35,293 nt of DNA from a virus: IMG/VR virus record IMGVR_UViG_3300047157_000149, positions 1 to 35,293 of that record; one strand, given 5' to 3'. Numbering within the stretch: the first letter of the stretch is position 1; each line of letters opens with the position of its first letter. Positions 1 to 8,344 of this stretch are shown here, in pieces. The notes under the pieces are model-generated. The model had not been told where the DNA came from. It did no database searches and worked only from the letters and a program-made list of their open reading frames with translations. The position numbers and the translations under genes were made by a program.

Positions 1-21
1 CGCACTACTATCCGCACTCAT
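1..21 (-). CDS. Probable first seven codons of the small gene cut by the window edge
   Basis: On the minus strand, positions 21 to 1 read ATG followed by six sense codons (MSADSSA). If the right edge (35293) is joined to position 1, this runs without a stop into the open frame ending at 35090, giving a 74-residue protein. GGAGG lies directly against the ATG with no spacer, which is unusually tight, and an in-frame TAG lies further upstream at 51-49 with no other start between. The join is inferred, not seen, because no terminal overlap is present in the window. Confidence 0.45.
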
Positions 22-162
22 CCTCCATGTGTATCGCTGGTAGTTACGCTAGTCCTCTCTAGTCGATAGGGTATTAGCCACCCGCGATTAGCGCCCACCC
101 CGGAGGGGGGGTCAGTCTGCTATTCCAGAAGGAGGTGCCGCTCTAACTTACTAGAAAAACGT
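22..162. promoter_or_regulatory. Divergent intergenic region upstream of the terminase genes
   Basis: This gap separates the start of the edge-spanning minus-strand gene from the small terminase gene. It holds a CTAGTC direct repeat (about 49-65), two ATTAGC-containing GC-rich segments, and a G/C hairpin at 97-112 (ACCCC pairing with GGGGT). A strong ribosome-site-like GGAGGTG lies at 131-137 but is 25 nt from the first ATG. By position it should carry promoters for one or both directions and may include packaging signals, but I could not identify a convincing -35/-10 pair. Confidence 0.35.
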
Positions 163-582
163 ATGCTAGAGCTTACCAATCAAAGAAGAAGGCTCTTATC
201 TATGGGGTATGTACAGGAAAGATCAAAGGAATTGAAAGAGACCAAGAGGCAGTTAGCTCATAAGGCTAAGTATTCTACTAGGCAGGAGATGTCTGTTAGG
301 GAACAGAAAGCAAAGTTGCATGATCTGAAGGCTCAGTTCCTCAATCATAATAAGCTTGGGCCTTTTGTTAACAAGATCTTTGATATTGCTATGGATGATG
401 ATCACAAGGATCAGATGTCTGCTGTTAGGTTGATTGCTGACAGGGTATTACCCAATCAGTCATTTGCTCATACTTCTAAAGGTTCTAATGCTGTACAGAT
501 AAACATCTCTGGCTTGAATGTTGAAGTTAAGGAAAAGGAAGTCAATCAAGAAGAGGATGATAGAGGACATAGAGGGACATAG
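163..582 (+). CDS. terS: Small terminase subunit (probable)
   Basis: Encodes up to 139 residues immediately before the large terminase gene, the usual place for the small subunit that recognises phage DNA and directs the packaging motor. The N-terminal half is strongly basic and predicted helical or coiled-coil. The segment around residues 65-100 (FVNKIFDIAMDDDHKDQM, then a conserved-looking DRVLP) has the pattern seen in small podovirus terminase subunits. The first ATG lacks a well-spaced ribosome site; the in-frame ATG at 202 is preceded by GAAGAAGG at a better distance and may be the true start, giving 126 residues. The C-terminus is acidic. Assignment depends mainly on position and size, and the family match is by eye. 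Confidence 0.65.
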   Translation: MLELTNQRRRLLSMGYVQERSKELKETKRQLAHKAKYSTRQEMSVREQKAKLHDLKAQFLNHNKLGPFVNKIFDIAMDDDHKDQMSAVRLIADRVLPNQSFAHTSKGSNAVQINISGLNVEVKEKEVNQEEDDRGHRGT

Positions 583-597
583 AGGGTGAAGTCATAG

Positions 598-1845
598 ATG
601 GCTGAATTAAACCTAGAGCTTTTACCTTGGCAACAAGAAGTCATGGCCTCAGAAGCTCGGTTTAAGTGTATTGCCGCCGGTCGAAGAACAGGTAAGTCCT
701 ATCTAGCCGCCATATCCTTAATACTTGCCGCCTTGAATGAAAAGGAAGGTAAGGTGTTTTATGTAGCCCCTACACAGGGTCAGGCAAGAGATGTCATGTG
801 GCACTCTATCTTTGACATAGCTGGGGACATCATAGAAAGATCCCATGTTAATAACCTTGAAATCACCCTAGCTGGCGGGAACACCATTTTCCTAAAGGGG
901 GCTGATAGACCAGATACATTAAGAGGGGTATCTCTTAAACACTTGGTCTTGGATGAATATGCCTTTATGAAGCCAGATGTCTGGGAGGCCATCCTAAGAC
1001 CTGCACTGGCTGATAGGAAAGGTTCCATGATGGCTATAGGAACCCCAGAAGGCCGTAACCACTTCTATGAGCTATTTACTGGTGCTGACGAGTGGCCTGA
1101 TTGGGATAACTTCCACTACACCTCTTTTGATAACCCATTAGTAGATCCAGCAGAAATAGAACATGCTAGACAAACCCTACCCGCCTTTGCCTTCCAACAG
1201 GAATTCATGGCTAGCTTTGATGCCAGAACATCAGGCAACTTCAATCCTGACAACTTTGATTACTATGAAAAGAAACCCCCAGAAGGCCAATACTATATAG
1301 CTGTGGATCTGGCCGGTTTTAAGATGCAGGGCCAAAGAAGGGCCAAGAAAAGAGATAACTCCGCTATCGCCTGCGTCAATGTCTGTCCAGATGGTAACTG
1401 GTATGTAGAAGAAATCATCTATGGACAGTGGAGCCTTGAGGAGACCGTACAACACATTTTCAAGGCCGTTGAGAAGTACCGCCCCTACCGTATAGGGATA
1501 GAGAGAGGCATTGCTCAGCAGGCCGTTATGAGTCCCCTACAGGATGTGATGAGAAGAACCTCTCGGATGTTCCATGTGGAACTATTGACTCATGGCAATA
1601 AAAACAAAGAGAATAGGATACTTTGGGCATTGGCTGGTCGCTTTGAAAATGGTTTAATCCATTTAAAGAAGGCTGATTGGAATGATGCCTTTGTGGATGA
1701 GGCCGCTAATTTCCCTAGCACCTTAGTCCATGATGATCTATTAGATGCGCTGTCTTATATCGATCAGATAGCACAGGTGGCTTACTTGGATGGTATTGAG
1801 CTAGCTGACGAATGGGAGCCGTTTGACGCGGCAATAGGATACTAA
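598..1845 (+). CDS. terL: Terminase large subunit (packaging ATPase and nuclease)
   Basis: The 415-residue protein is the DNA-packaging motor. Its ATPase half shows a Walker A loop at residues 27-34 (AGRRTGKS), a Walker B at 116-120 (LVLDE) and a coupling-type GTPEG at 149-152. The C-terminal RNase H-like nuclease half has the expected acidic residues: D237 in YIAVDLAG, E302 in RIGIERG, and the D379/D380/D383 cluster in HDDLLDALSYI. Size is normal for terminases of compact podoviruses. It follows the small subunit after a 15-nt gap, and its stop codon directly abuts the portal ATG, so packaging genes are translated as a unit. All key motifs are intact. This is the most secure call in the window. 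Confidence 0.96.
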   Translation: MAELNLELLPWQQEVMASEARFKCIAAGRRTGKSYLAAISLILAALNEKEGKVFYVAPTQGQARDVMWHSIFDIAGDIIERSHVNNLEITLAGGNTIFLKGADRPDTLRGVSLKHLVLDEYAFMKPDVWEAILRPALADRKGSMMAIGTPEGRNHFYELFTGADEWPDWDNFHYTSFDNPLVDPAEIEHARQTLPAFAFQQEFMASFDARTSGNFNPDNFDYYEKKPPEGQYYIAVDLAGFKMQGQRRAKKRDNSAIACVNVCPDGNWYVEEIIYGQWSLEETVQHIFKAVEKYRPYRIGIERGIAQQAVMSPLQDVMRRTSRMFHVELLTHGNKNKENRILWALAGRFENGLIHLKKADWNDAFVDEAANFPSTLVHDDLLDALSYIDQIAQVAYLDGIELADEWEPFDAAIGY

Positions 1846-3984
1846 ATGGCTGAGTTAGAGCATATTCTTGTAGAAAAGGGCTTGGCTGAGTGGGTTGAAG
1901 AGCTTACTCAGGAGTGGCGCGACCACTATTCATCTAATTATGAAACTAAGCAGGACGAATATTACCGACTCTGGCGTGGCATATGGGCCGAAGATGACAA
2001 AACCCGCCAATCAGAGCGTTCTAAGATCATTGCTCCCGCCTTACAGCAGGCAGTAGAGTCCGCTGTAGCGGAAATAGAGACAGCTTCATTCAGTCAGGCG
2101 TTTATGTTTGACATTGATGACTCTCAAAAGACTCCACCCCCGCCCCCTCAAGGTCAACCTCCTCAGATGATGCCCCCCGAGGCCATGCAGGGGATGGGTG
2201 GTGGTCAACAAATGCCCCAAATGCCACCCCAAATGGCACAAGGCCCGCAAAATCAGCCAACACAGCAAGAATCTTTGGCTGTTAGGGATCAATTGCACAG
2301 GGATTTAGAACGCGCTAACTACCGAGCGGCTATTGGGGAGATATTAATCAATGCCGCAGTGTACGGTACTGGTATTGGCGAGATTGTCATTGAAGATTCT
2401 AAGGAATATGTGCCTTCTACAATGCCATTAGACGGTATGCCGCAAGAAGCTAACCTTGTTGAGTATGGCACAGAAACAAAAGAGCGCCCCCTTGTTAAGC
2501 TACACCCTATACAACCTAAAAACTTCCTTATTGACCCCAATGCCACCTGCATTAGCAGTGCTATGGGTGTTTGTGTAGAGGAATTTGTTGGTATACATGC
2601 TATTGAGCAACTACAAGAGGCTGGTGTTTACAGAGATTTGGATTTACAAAACTCTCCTAGTGATGCTGACATTGATGCTGACTCTGAAATCACTCATCAG
2701 CCAGTTAGGAAGGTAAGAGTTAAGCGATATTACGGGTTAGTGCCTACTGACTTGTTAAAAGAAGAGGGTGTTGACTCCGAATTACTGGAAGACGGCAAGT
2801 ACACAGAGGCGGTTATTGTTGTTGCTAACGGAGAGATCCTCAAAGCACAGGCTAATCCGTATATGTGCCAAGACCGGCCTATTGCGGCCTTTCCTTGGGA
2901 CGTAGTTCCTAGCCGGTTCTGGGGTAGGGGTGTCTGTGAGAAGGGTTACATGTCTCAGAAGGCACTTGATGCCGAAATGAGAGCAAGGATTGACGCCTTA
3001 GCACTGACCACGCACCCAATGATGGCTATCGATGCTACCCGAATACATAGAGGGGACAAGTTTGAGGTACGTCCGGGCAAAGTCTTACTGACTAACGGCG
3101 CACCACAAGAGTCTGTTATGCCCTTTAAGTTTGGGCAGGTAGATCAGATCAGTTTCAGCCAAGCTCAGAACCTACAGATGATGGTACAGCAGGCCACAGG
3201 CTCACAGGACGCCGCTGAGATGGCGAAAGGCCCATCAAGCGACACAACGTCCGCTGGTATCTCAATGAGCATGGGCGCGGTTATGAAGCGTCAGAGAAGG
3301 ACGCTGGTTAACTTCCAAGAATCCTTCTTTAAGCCATTAATCAAGAAGACTGCTTGGCGTTATATGCAGTTTGATCCAGAGAAGTACCCATCAAAGAACT
3401 ATCACTTCTCAGTTATATCTAGTTTGGGTGTTATTGCTAGGGAGTATGAGGTTCAGCAGTTAGCCCAGATATTACAGGTGATACCGCCACAGTCACCGGC
3501 TCATGGGGCCATGATTAAGGCCATCATTGAACACATGAATGTCACTAGCAAAGAGAAACTGCTGGAAGTTATAGATCAATCTGGTCAGCCCAACCCTCAA
3601 GCCATGGAGATGCAACAGCAACAGGCTCAAGCGCAGATGCAGTTACAGCAAGCCCAGACTGCTGTACTTATGGCGCAGGCCAAGGAAGCTGAAGGTCGAG
3701 CGGCTAAGTACGCTATGGAAATTGAGATGATGCCGAAAGAGGCTGTACTCAAATACGCCGATCAAGACAAAGACGGCAAGGTTGATGATGACTTCGAGAA
3801 GAAGATTCAGCTAGCCAATATGCTCATGCAAGAAGACAAGTGGAATCTTGAGAAGGAAGAGCGCCAGCAAAACATGCAGAACAAGATGGGCGAGCAACAA
3901 ATGCTTCAGCAGATGCTCCAGCCTCAACAGCCTGAACAGCCACAGCAAATGCCTCCTATGGGTGAGGAACCTCAACTGCAATGA
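1846..3984 (+). CDS. Portal protein
   Basis: At 712 residues and directly after the large terminase, this is the dodecameric portal at the capsid vertex through which DNA is packaged and ejected. The N-terminus (residues 1-90) is helical and acidic like portals of P22-type and related podoviruses. A proline/glutamine/methionine linker at about 95-140 looks like a disordered insertion. The C-terminal roughly 130 residues are glutamine-rich and coiled-coil, resembling the barrel or crown extension of long portals such as P22 (725 residues). The gene starts with no gap after the terminase stop and overlaps the following fibre gene by ATGA. The exact portal subfamily cannot be fixed by eye, but context and length are convincing. 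Confidence 0.88.
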   Translation: MAELEHILVEKGLAEWVEELTQEWRDHYSSNYETKQDEYYRLWRGIWAEDDKTRQSERSKIIAPALQQAVESAVAEIETASFSQAFMFDIDDSQKTPPPPPQGQPPQMMPPEAMQGMGGGQQMPQMPPQMAQGPQNQPTQQESLAVRDQLHRDLERANYRAAIGEILINAAVYGTGIGEIVIEDSKEYVPSTMPLDGMPQEANLVEYGTETKERPLVKLHPIQPKNFLIDPNATCISSAMGVCVEEFVGIHAIEQLQEAGVYRDLDLQNSPSDADIDADSEITHQPVRKVRVKRYYGLVPTDLLKEEGVDSELLEDGKYTEAVIVVANGEILKAQANPYMCQDRPIAAFPWDVVPSRFWGRGVCEKGYMSQKALDAEMRARIDALALTTHPMMAIDATRIHRGDKFEVRPGKVLLTNGAPQESVMPFKFGQVDQISFSQAQNLQMMVQQATGSQDAAEMAKGPSSDTTSAGISMSMGAVMKRQRRTLVNFQESFFKPLIKKTAWRYMQFDPEKYPSKNYHFSVISSLGVIAREYEVQQLAQILQVIPPQSPAHGAMIKAIIEHMNVTSKEKLLEVIDQSGQPNPQAMEMQQQQAQAQMQLQQAQTAVLMAQAKEAEGRAAKYAMEIEMMPKEAVLKYADQDKDGKVDDDFEKKIQLANMLMQEDKWNLEKEERQQNMQNKMGEQQMLQQMLQPQQPEQPQQMPPMGEEPQLQ

Positions 3985-5645
3985 GTGCGGACTCTATTAG
4001 CTTAGTCACGATCATTGCTCTTATACGCAAGGAGATTGCTGAGTCTCGCGGTACTGCTCAGCCCGGAAAAGATGGGAAGCAGGGGGCCACAGGTGAGCGC
4101 GGTGCAAAAGGTGACACCGGCCCTCAAGGTAAGGTTGGCCCGAAAGGTGGTGATGGCAAGCAGGGCAAATCCGGAAAGGATGGGAAAGTTGGTAAGGATG
4201 GTAAGGATGCTGAAGAAGCTGTAGGCATTGCCAACATAGAACAGGATGTTGATAACGCCATCATTATCACTATGACTGATGGTGAGACCTACACCATTGA
4301 AATGCCGCTAGGCAAGAACACTACAGAGGTTCACTACAAAGTAGGTGGTGGCTCTGGTGGCTCTAATGGCGGTGGTGAGTCAGGATCTATAGACCTATCT
4401 AACTATGTGCAGAAGCCTACCAACAACACAGCTTGGATGGTTTACAAGAAAGGCACTGGCTGGTCACCTGTTACCACTGACCTAGTAGCCACTAACTCCG
4501 ATGTTGTGTTTCGAGATGCTAAAGGGCGATTTAAGTCCACCGAGGACATTCCTGAGCTTAACAATCAGCTTGAGGTAAACCGCTGGTTCCTTGAGCAGTT
4601 AGAGGCTTCTGGCCTTCCTGTTCACATACAGCCTGATGCGCCAGATAGAAAGTTAGATGGCGATCTCTGGTTTAACAATGATGAAGATGTCATGCAGTTG
4701 TTTGTATGGCACGTTGATTCTGATGCTTGGATTCCCGTTGCTCCTCCTACAACCTTGGAAGGTAGGGTGACTACTGGCGAAGCAACACAGCAGGCCATCA
4801 TTGATCAGATACAAGAGAGCCTTGCTGATCAGGAAGAGATAAAGAACAAGGTCAGGGCGCTAGAGGGCGCTGTTGGAAACCACAGCCTAGTGTTCACGAT
4901 GCTTAACGCTAACGTCAGAGAGGGTGAGTTCAACCTCAAAGATGGCGCAATGCAACTAACAAACACGATCTCATCTGCTAGTTACATTAGTCTTTCTGGC
5001 ACTGACCGTAACGGCAACACTATTGACCTTGACCGCATTACAGATGGTGATGTTTTGCGGCTGGCTGATATATCTGGTCAGGTAGCGGAGCTGAAGATAA
5101 ACAGCGGTACGAACGGGGTATTTGAATTTACTAAGTTAAGTGGCGATCTGGACAGGCTTTCAGACTACCCACATGACTTTATTCTGTTGAGTAGCTTTGA
5201 CCCTGCTGGCCTTGCAACGATTGACTATGTAGACATTCAGTTAGAGTCACTGCGAGCAGAAATCGCATACATGAAGAACAAGCCTCCGGGCAATCCGTTC
5301 TTGTACACAACCTCTTCTCTTGGCACTGGAGAATTTTCCTATACGGACTCTGGTGGGAAAAAGCGCATGAGGCTTAACAAGACTGATGCGGATGGTTTTG
5401 CTTGGATGAACAACAGCGGAGTGCAAGACGCCAACACAAGCGATCATTACAGCACTGCCTTCACAGTCAGGTACTGGGATGAAGTCTCAAAGACTTGGAA
5501 GATGAAAATGACGGGGTTCCTAACGAGGATTGATTGGCACTCAGATGATGCCTATTTCTACATAAAGCTCGACTACAGCAAAGATGGGGTGGCAGGCTTT
5601 AGCAGTGGCCTTAAATACTACATCACCGTTGGGGGGATCATCTAA
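3981..5645 (+). CDS. Collagen-like tail fibre or appendage protein
   Basis: A 554-residue virion protein. After a short helical N-terminus (1-25) there is a collagen-like Gly-X-Y tract at about 29-76 rich in Lys, Asp and Glu (for example GKDGKVGKDGKD), which in phage fibres forms a trimeric stalk. A glycine/serine hinge near 120-135 is followed by a globular region with WF/VW-rich short repeats and an intramolecular coiled coil near 265-295. No enzymatic motif was seen. It overlaps the portal by ATGA and the next fibre gene by TAATG. Its place between portal and scaffold suggests an early-assembled head or tail appendage, but receptor binding is only an inference. Confidence 0.6.
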   Translation: MSADSISLVTIIALIRKEIAESRGTAQPGKDGKQGATGERGAKGDTGPQGKVGPKGGDGKQGKSGKDGKVGKDGKDAEEAVGIANIEQDVDNAIIITMTDGETYTIEMPLGKNTTEVHYKVGGGSGGSNGGGESGSIDLSNYVQKPTNNTAWMVYKKGTGWSPVTTDLVATNSDVVFRDAKGRFKSTEDIPELNNQLEVNRWFLEQLEASGLPVHIQPDAPDRKLDGDLWFNNDEDVMQLFVWHVDSDAWIPVAPPTTLEGRVTTGEATQQAIIDQIQESLADQEEIKNKVRALEGAVGNHSLVFTMLNANVREGEFNLKDGAMQLTNTISSASYISLSGTDRNGNTIDLDRITDGDVLRLADISGQVAELKINSGTNGVFEFTKLSGDLDRLSDYPHDFILLSSFDPAGLATIDYVDIQLESLRAEIAYMKNKPPGNPFLYTTSSLGTGEFSYTDSGGKKRMRLNKTDADGFAWMNNSGVQDANTSDHYSTAFTVRYWDEVSKTWKMKMTGFLTRIDWHSDDAYFYIKLDYSKDGVAGFSSGLKYYITVGGII

Positions 5646-7621
5646 TGTCTTATTCATTCCCTAAAGGTGAGGCTGATGGCTTTGAGGTAACTCTTTCTAA
5701 TGGTGTCACTTATAGGTACAACAAGGATAACAATCTCTGGCAGGTAGCCTCTGTTGAAGGCACTGGGGCAGGTGAGGTTGATCTGCCACCAATGACTAGC
5801 AATCCAACTGCGGACACGCTGGTGCTAAGGGATGAAAACGCTAACGCTAAGTTTAGGCAAATCACCTGCAACAACATGACGTTTAACCAAGACATCGTTT
5901 TTACCAACACGGCTGAAACATGGTTCCTCTCTGGTGGTGAGCTTAGCAATCACGGCGTTAAGAAGAACACCGCTGAAGGTATGCGCGCTAGTCTGAATAT
6001 CTACAGTAAAGATGAAGTAGATGCTCTGTCAGGCGGTGGCGGTGGCGGTGGCGGCGAGGCGGCGTGGACGTACTACCCCGACGAATATAGATTCGGCAAC
6101 ATGGGCATAGGTGGATACGACCTGAAAGAGTTTTGGGTTTTAAGCGCCGAAACCATAGAAGACTTTGAGGGTACTGGGGGCGACCCAGCCAACCGAGTAA
6201 CAGAAAAGGTACTGGTTCACGATCTTAGAGCAGACAGAATTTGGGGCCACGATCTAAGAATAACCGCAAAAGACCTTGTTCTTAGGACTGAAACCGATGG
6301 ATACGGAACGCTTGAGGTTCACGGTCAGTCGTATTTTCGCCACTCTTTCTCTGCTGAACACACAGTATTGGGTGGTATCAATATCACCGGCCTTGACGCA
6401 GACCGACCGGATGAATTGCCTTATAGCGCAGATGAGAAGAGCGTTCAGTATGCACTGTCCGTAGACCATCAGGATTTAGGGCGAACGGTAGAGATCACCA
6501 AAGAAGGTACGATCCGCGCTAATGCGTTTACCGATATGGAAGGTAATCCTATTGGTGGTGGTGGTGTAGAAGAGGCTCCTGAAGATAACTCATGGTATGG
6601 GCGAAAAAATGCAGGCTGGACGAAAGCACCGGCTTACTCAAAGGCACAGGCCCAAAGGATGGCCAACCTTCACACCGCTGTTTTTAGGCAACCAGCAGTC
6701 GCAGGCGCAACCTCAAACGACTTTGAGCTTTCTAATGGGCCGCTAACAAGGGCTGGCTATGTTGAAAATGAGGTTGGTCAAACGGCGACAGTTACAGCCA
6801 AATGGATTGATTACGACACAATTACATTTAACAAAATACAGTTCTCTCTGAGGCATACGGAGGTTGGCGACCTCATAGAAATTGGCGATGCTGACGGTGC
6901 AGATAAAACAGGCGTCATCCTCAAGGTAACCTCTGTCCAGATAGAGGAAGCTGATGGATTATTTTCTGGCTCCCTTTGCTACGAGTTAATTGGCAGACAA
7001 ACTGCAAACGATTTCGTGCAGAAAAACAAAAGCTACATGCTCCACCTGCACAAGATGGGTCTTGCCCCCGCCCCTTCTGATAACAAGCAGTACGTTCAGA
7101 AGAATGGCGAGTGGGTTGAGTTTGATCCTGCTGATGCCATGAAGGGGCCAACCTATAGCTATGCTTGGCAGGGTTGGGATGGCGCTGTTTCTAACCGTCC
7201 CGGCCATCTTAATACAGATGCTGAGTGTACTGAAGACGTTGAGTTTTTGAGCTTCTATCCACAAGACTCAAACAGTGTCGGAATACCGGCAGAGGTTGAT
7301 AATACATGGATCATAGAGGTAACAAGCCCAGATGGTAAATGGGCTAAGTATCGTCCCAGAGGCGGTTCAAACACCAACTACATTCAGTGTGATCGTATTG
7401 AGGCCAGTGATCTGGGTGTTTGTGCGATGTTTTTTCAGACAGAATCATACGAGTTCAGGATGTATGAAGAACCCGCCGCAACAAGGCAGATTGGACGCTC
7501 TGATTTAGTCCAGACGTTCACTGAATTACAACACGCAATTGCCGATGAGAAGACCATGAAGGGTCTTAAAGAAGCGTTACACAACGCTCTCGGTGGTTTG
7601 ATAGAGAAATTTGAAGGATGA
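5645..7621 (+). CDS. Tail fibre-like structural protein
   Basis: A 658-residue protein that begins with a pattern common in phage fibres (FEVTLSNGVTYRYNKDNNLW, residues 13-32) and has an uninterrupted poly-glycine hinge at about 130-137. Further modules include NSWYGRKNAGWTK and KQYVQKNGEWVEF, short aromatic repeats typical of fibre shafts and of proteins that carry exchangeable receptor-binding modules. The C-terminus ends in a helical segment. No catalytic motif is apparent. Its ATG overlaps the stop of the preceding collagen-like fibre by one base, suggesting coupled translation and possibly a shared appendage. Adsorption function is inferred from architecture. Confidence 0.55.
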   Translation: MSYSFPKGEADGFEVTLSNGVTYRYNKDNNLWQVASVEGTGAGEVDLPPMTSNPTADTLVLRDENANAKFRQITCNNMTFNQDIVFTNTAETWFLSGGELSNHGVKKNTAEGMRASLNIYSKDEVDALSGGGGGGGGEAAWTYYPDEYRFGNMGIGGYDLKEFWVLSAETIEDFEGTGGDPANRVTEKVLVHDLRADRIWGHDLRITAKDLVLRTETDGYGTLEVHGQSYFRHSFSAEHTVLGGINITGLDADRPDELPYSADEKSVQYALSVDHQDLGRTVEITKEGTIRANAFTDMEGNPIGGGGVEEAPEDNSWYGRKNAGWTKAPAYSKAQAQRMANLHTAVFRQPAVAGATSNDFELSNGPLTRAGYVENEVGQTATVTAKWIDYDTITFNKIQFSLRHTEVGDLIEIGDADGADKTGVILKVTSVQIEEADGLFSGSLCYELIGRQTANDFVQKNKSYMLHLHKMGLAPAPSDNKQYVQKNGEWVEFDPADAMKGPTYSYAWQGWDGAVSNRPGHLNTDAECTEDVEFLSFYPQDSNSVGIPAEVDNTWIIEVTSPDGKWAKYRPRGGSNTNYIQCDRIEASDLGVCAMFFQTESYEFRMYEEPAATRQIGRSDLVQTFTELQHAIADEKTMKGLKEALHNALGGLIEKFEG

Positions 7622-7622
7622 T

Positions 7623-7847
7623 ATGGCAAGCGATCCAATACAGATTGGGGGCATTACTTGGCCCAACCAATTCCAGAAACCTACAGGCATTGTTGCAGGT
7701 GCGGCCAATCCAGCTATGGATCCGCAAAACCTTAACAACAGTCAAATCCCTGCTGACTCATCAAAGGTTCCTTATGCCGCCAAAGGCATTGACACAGTAC
7801 CTAGCACTGATTCAACCAAGGGGCGCGTCATTGACGTGCGAGTGTGA
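7623..7847 (+). CDS. Small virion-block protein, unknown function
   Basis: Encodes 74 residues (MASDPIQIGG start) rich in Pro, Asn and Ala and probably without compact fold. The ATG at 7623 is chosen over the in-frame ATG at 7611 because AAGGA lies five bases upstream of it and it follows the fibre stop (7619-7621) by one base. Another overlapping frame here gives a protein of similar length, but its start lacks a good site. The gene lies between a fibre gene and a coiled-coil small gene, so a minor head or tail role is possible. No family was recognised. Confidence 0.6.
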   Translation: MASDPIQIGGITWPNQFQKPTGIVAGAANPAMDPQNLNNSQIPADSSKVPYAAKGIDTVPSTDSTKGRVIDVRV

Positions 7848-7850
7848 GAT

Positions 7851-8021
7851 ATGAAGCCAGTAGATCAGAACACATTTGATGAACTCCGCTCTAATGCCGA
7901 GCGTTTGTTTACAGAGATGAAGGTGAGGCTAGACAAGGCTGACCAGAAGCTACTGAAGACAGAGAAGAAGCTGAAGGAGCTAGAGAAGTTTATAGCTTCA
8001 TTGGCAGAGGAGGCCGCTTGA
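7851..8021 (+). CDS. Small coiled-coil protein
   Basis: A 56-residue protein starting MKPVDQNTF and continuing as one charged amphipathic helix rich in Lys, Glu and Leu, ending IASLAEEAA. The heptad-like spacing of Leu and Ile suggests an oligomerising coiled coil. Its ATG follows the preceding stop by three bases, and its TGA overlaps the TTG start of the next gene. Short helical proteins in this position, before scaffold and capsid, are common in podovirus assembly blocks, but no named family was recognised. Frame integrity and tight packing are the main evidence that it is real. Confidence 0.65.
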   Translation: MKPVDQNTFDELRSNAERLFTEMKVRLDKADQKLLKTEKKLKELEKFIASLAEEAA

Positions 8022-8254
8022 TTTCAGAAAGAGAAGAAGAGCAGGCAAGAGATCTATTTAATATGCCGGGTTGGAAGAACTTGGTAGATGAGTGGGAAGA
8101 GCAGATACAGATGTGTAATCTGGATTCATGCAACACCCTTGAAGATCTGCACTTTCAAAAGGGTAGGTTAGCTGTCCTTAGAATGATGCTGAACTTTGAA
8201 AACTATATTAAGAATATTACGGAAGATGATGATGAAGATCCCACCTTCCAATAA
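8018..8254 (+). CDS. Small acidic protein with TTG start
   Basis: A 78-residue acidic, helical protein (ISEREEEQARDLFNMPGW near the N-terminus, EDDDEDPTF at the C-terminus). A TTG start at 8018 is supported by a strong GAGGAGG five bases upstream (8007-8013) and by overlap with the preceding TGA. The pattern of a short N-terminal helix, a central GW, and a second helix with LHFQKGRLAVLRMML recalls small phage proteins encoded next to scaffold genes that count or cap head proteins. I do not recognise a named family. Function unknown; a role in head assembly is inferred from neighbours only. Confidence 0.7.
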   Translation: MISEREEEQARDLFNMPGWKNLVDEWEEQIQMCNLDSCNTLEDLHFQKGRLAVLRMMLNFENYIKNITEDDDEDPTFQ

Positions 8255-8342
8255 TTTGCCTCATCCGGGGGCAAAAGCAGGGGAACCAGATGGACAACCC
8301 TCTGTTCAACTTTCCGACAACCCTTTTAAGGAACGGAGATAA
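8226..8342 (+). CDS. Small proline-rich overlapping gene (38 residues)
   Basis: An open frame begins at three consecutive ATG codons (8226, 8229, 8232) inside the end of the previous gene and reads to TAA at 8340-8342, two bases before the scaffold ATG. The protein is proline-rich and polar (IPPSNNLPHPGAKAGEPDG). It fills an 88-bp interval that would otherwise be the only non-coding gap in this part of a densely packed operon. The ribosome site is weak (ACGGA close to the first ATG), though coupling to the upstream gene could compensate. A translated gene is plausible but not proven. Confidence 0.45.
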   Translation: MMMKIPPSNNLPHPGAKAGEPDGQPSVQLSDNPFKERR

Positions 8343-8344
8343 GC

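Noticed and set aside
3981-3992. The fibre gene and the edge gene both begin ATGAGTGCGGA (MSAD)
   Set aside because: An eleven-base match at two start codons is short and the proteins otherwise differ; likely chance or composition.
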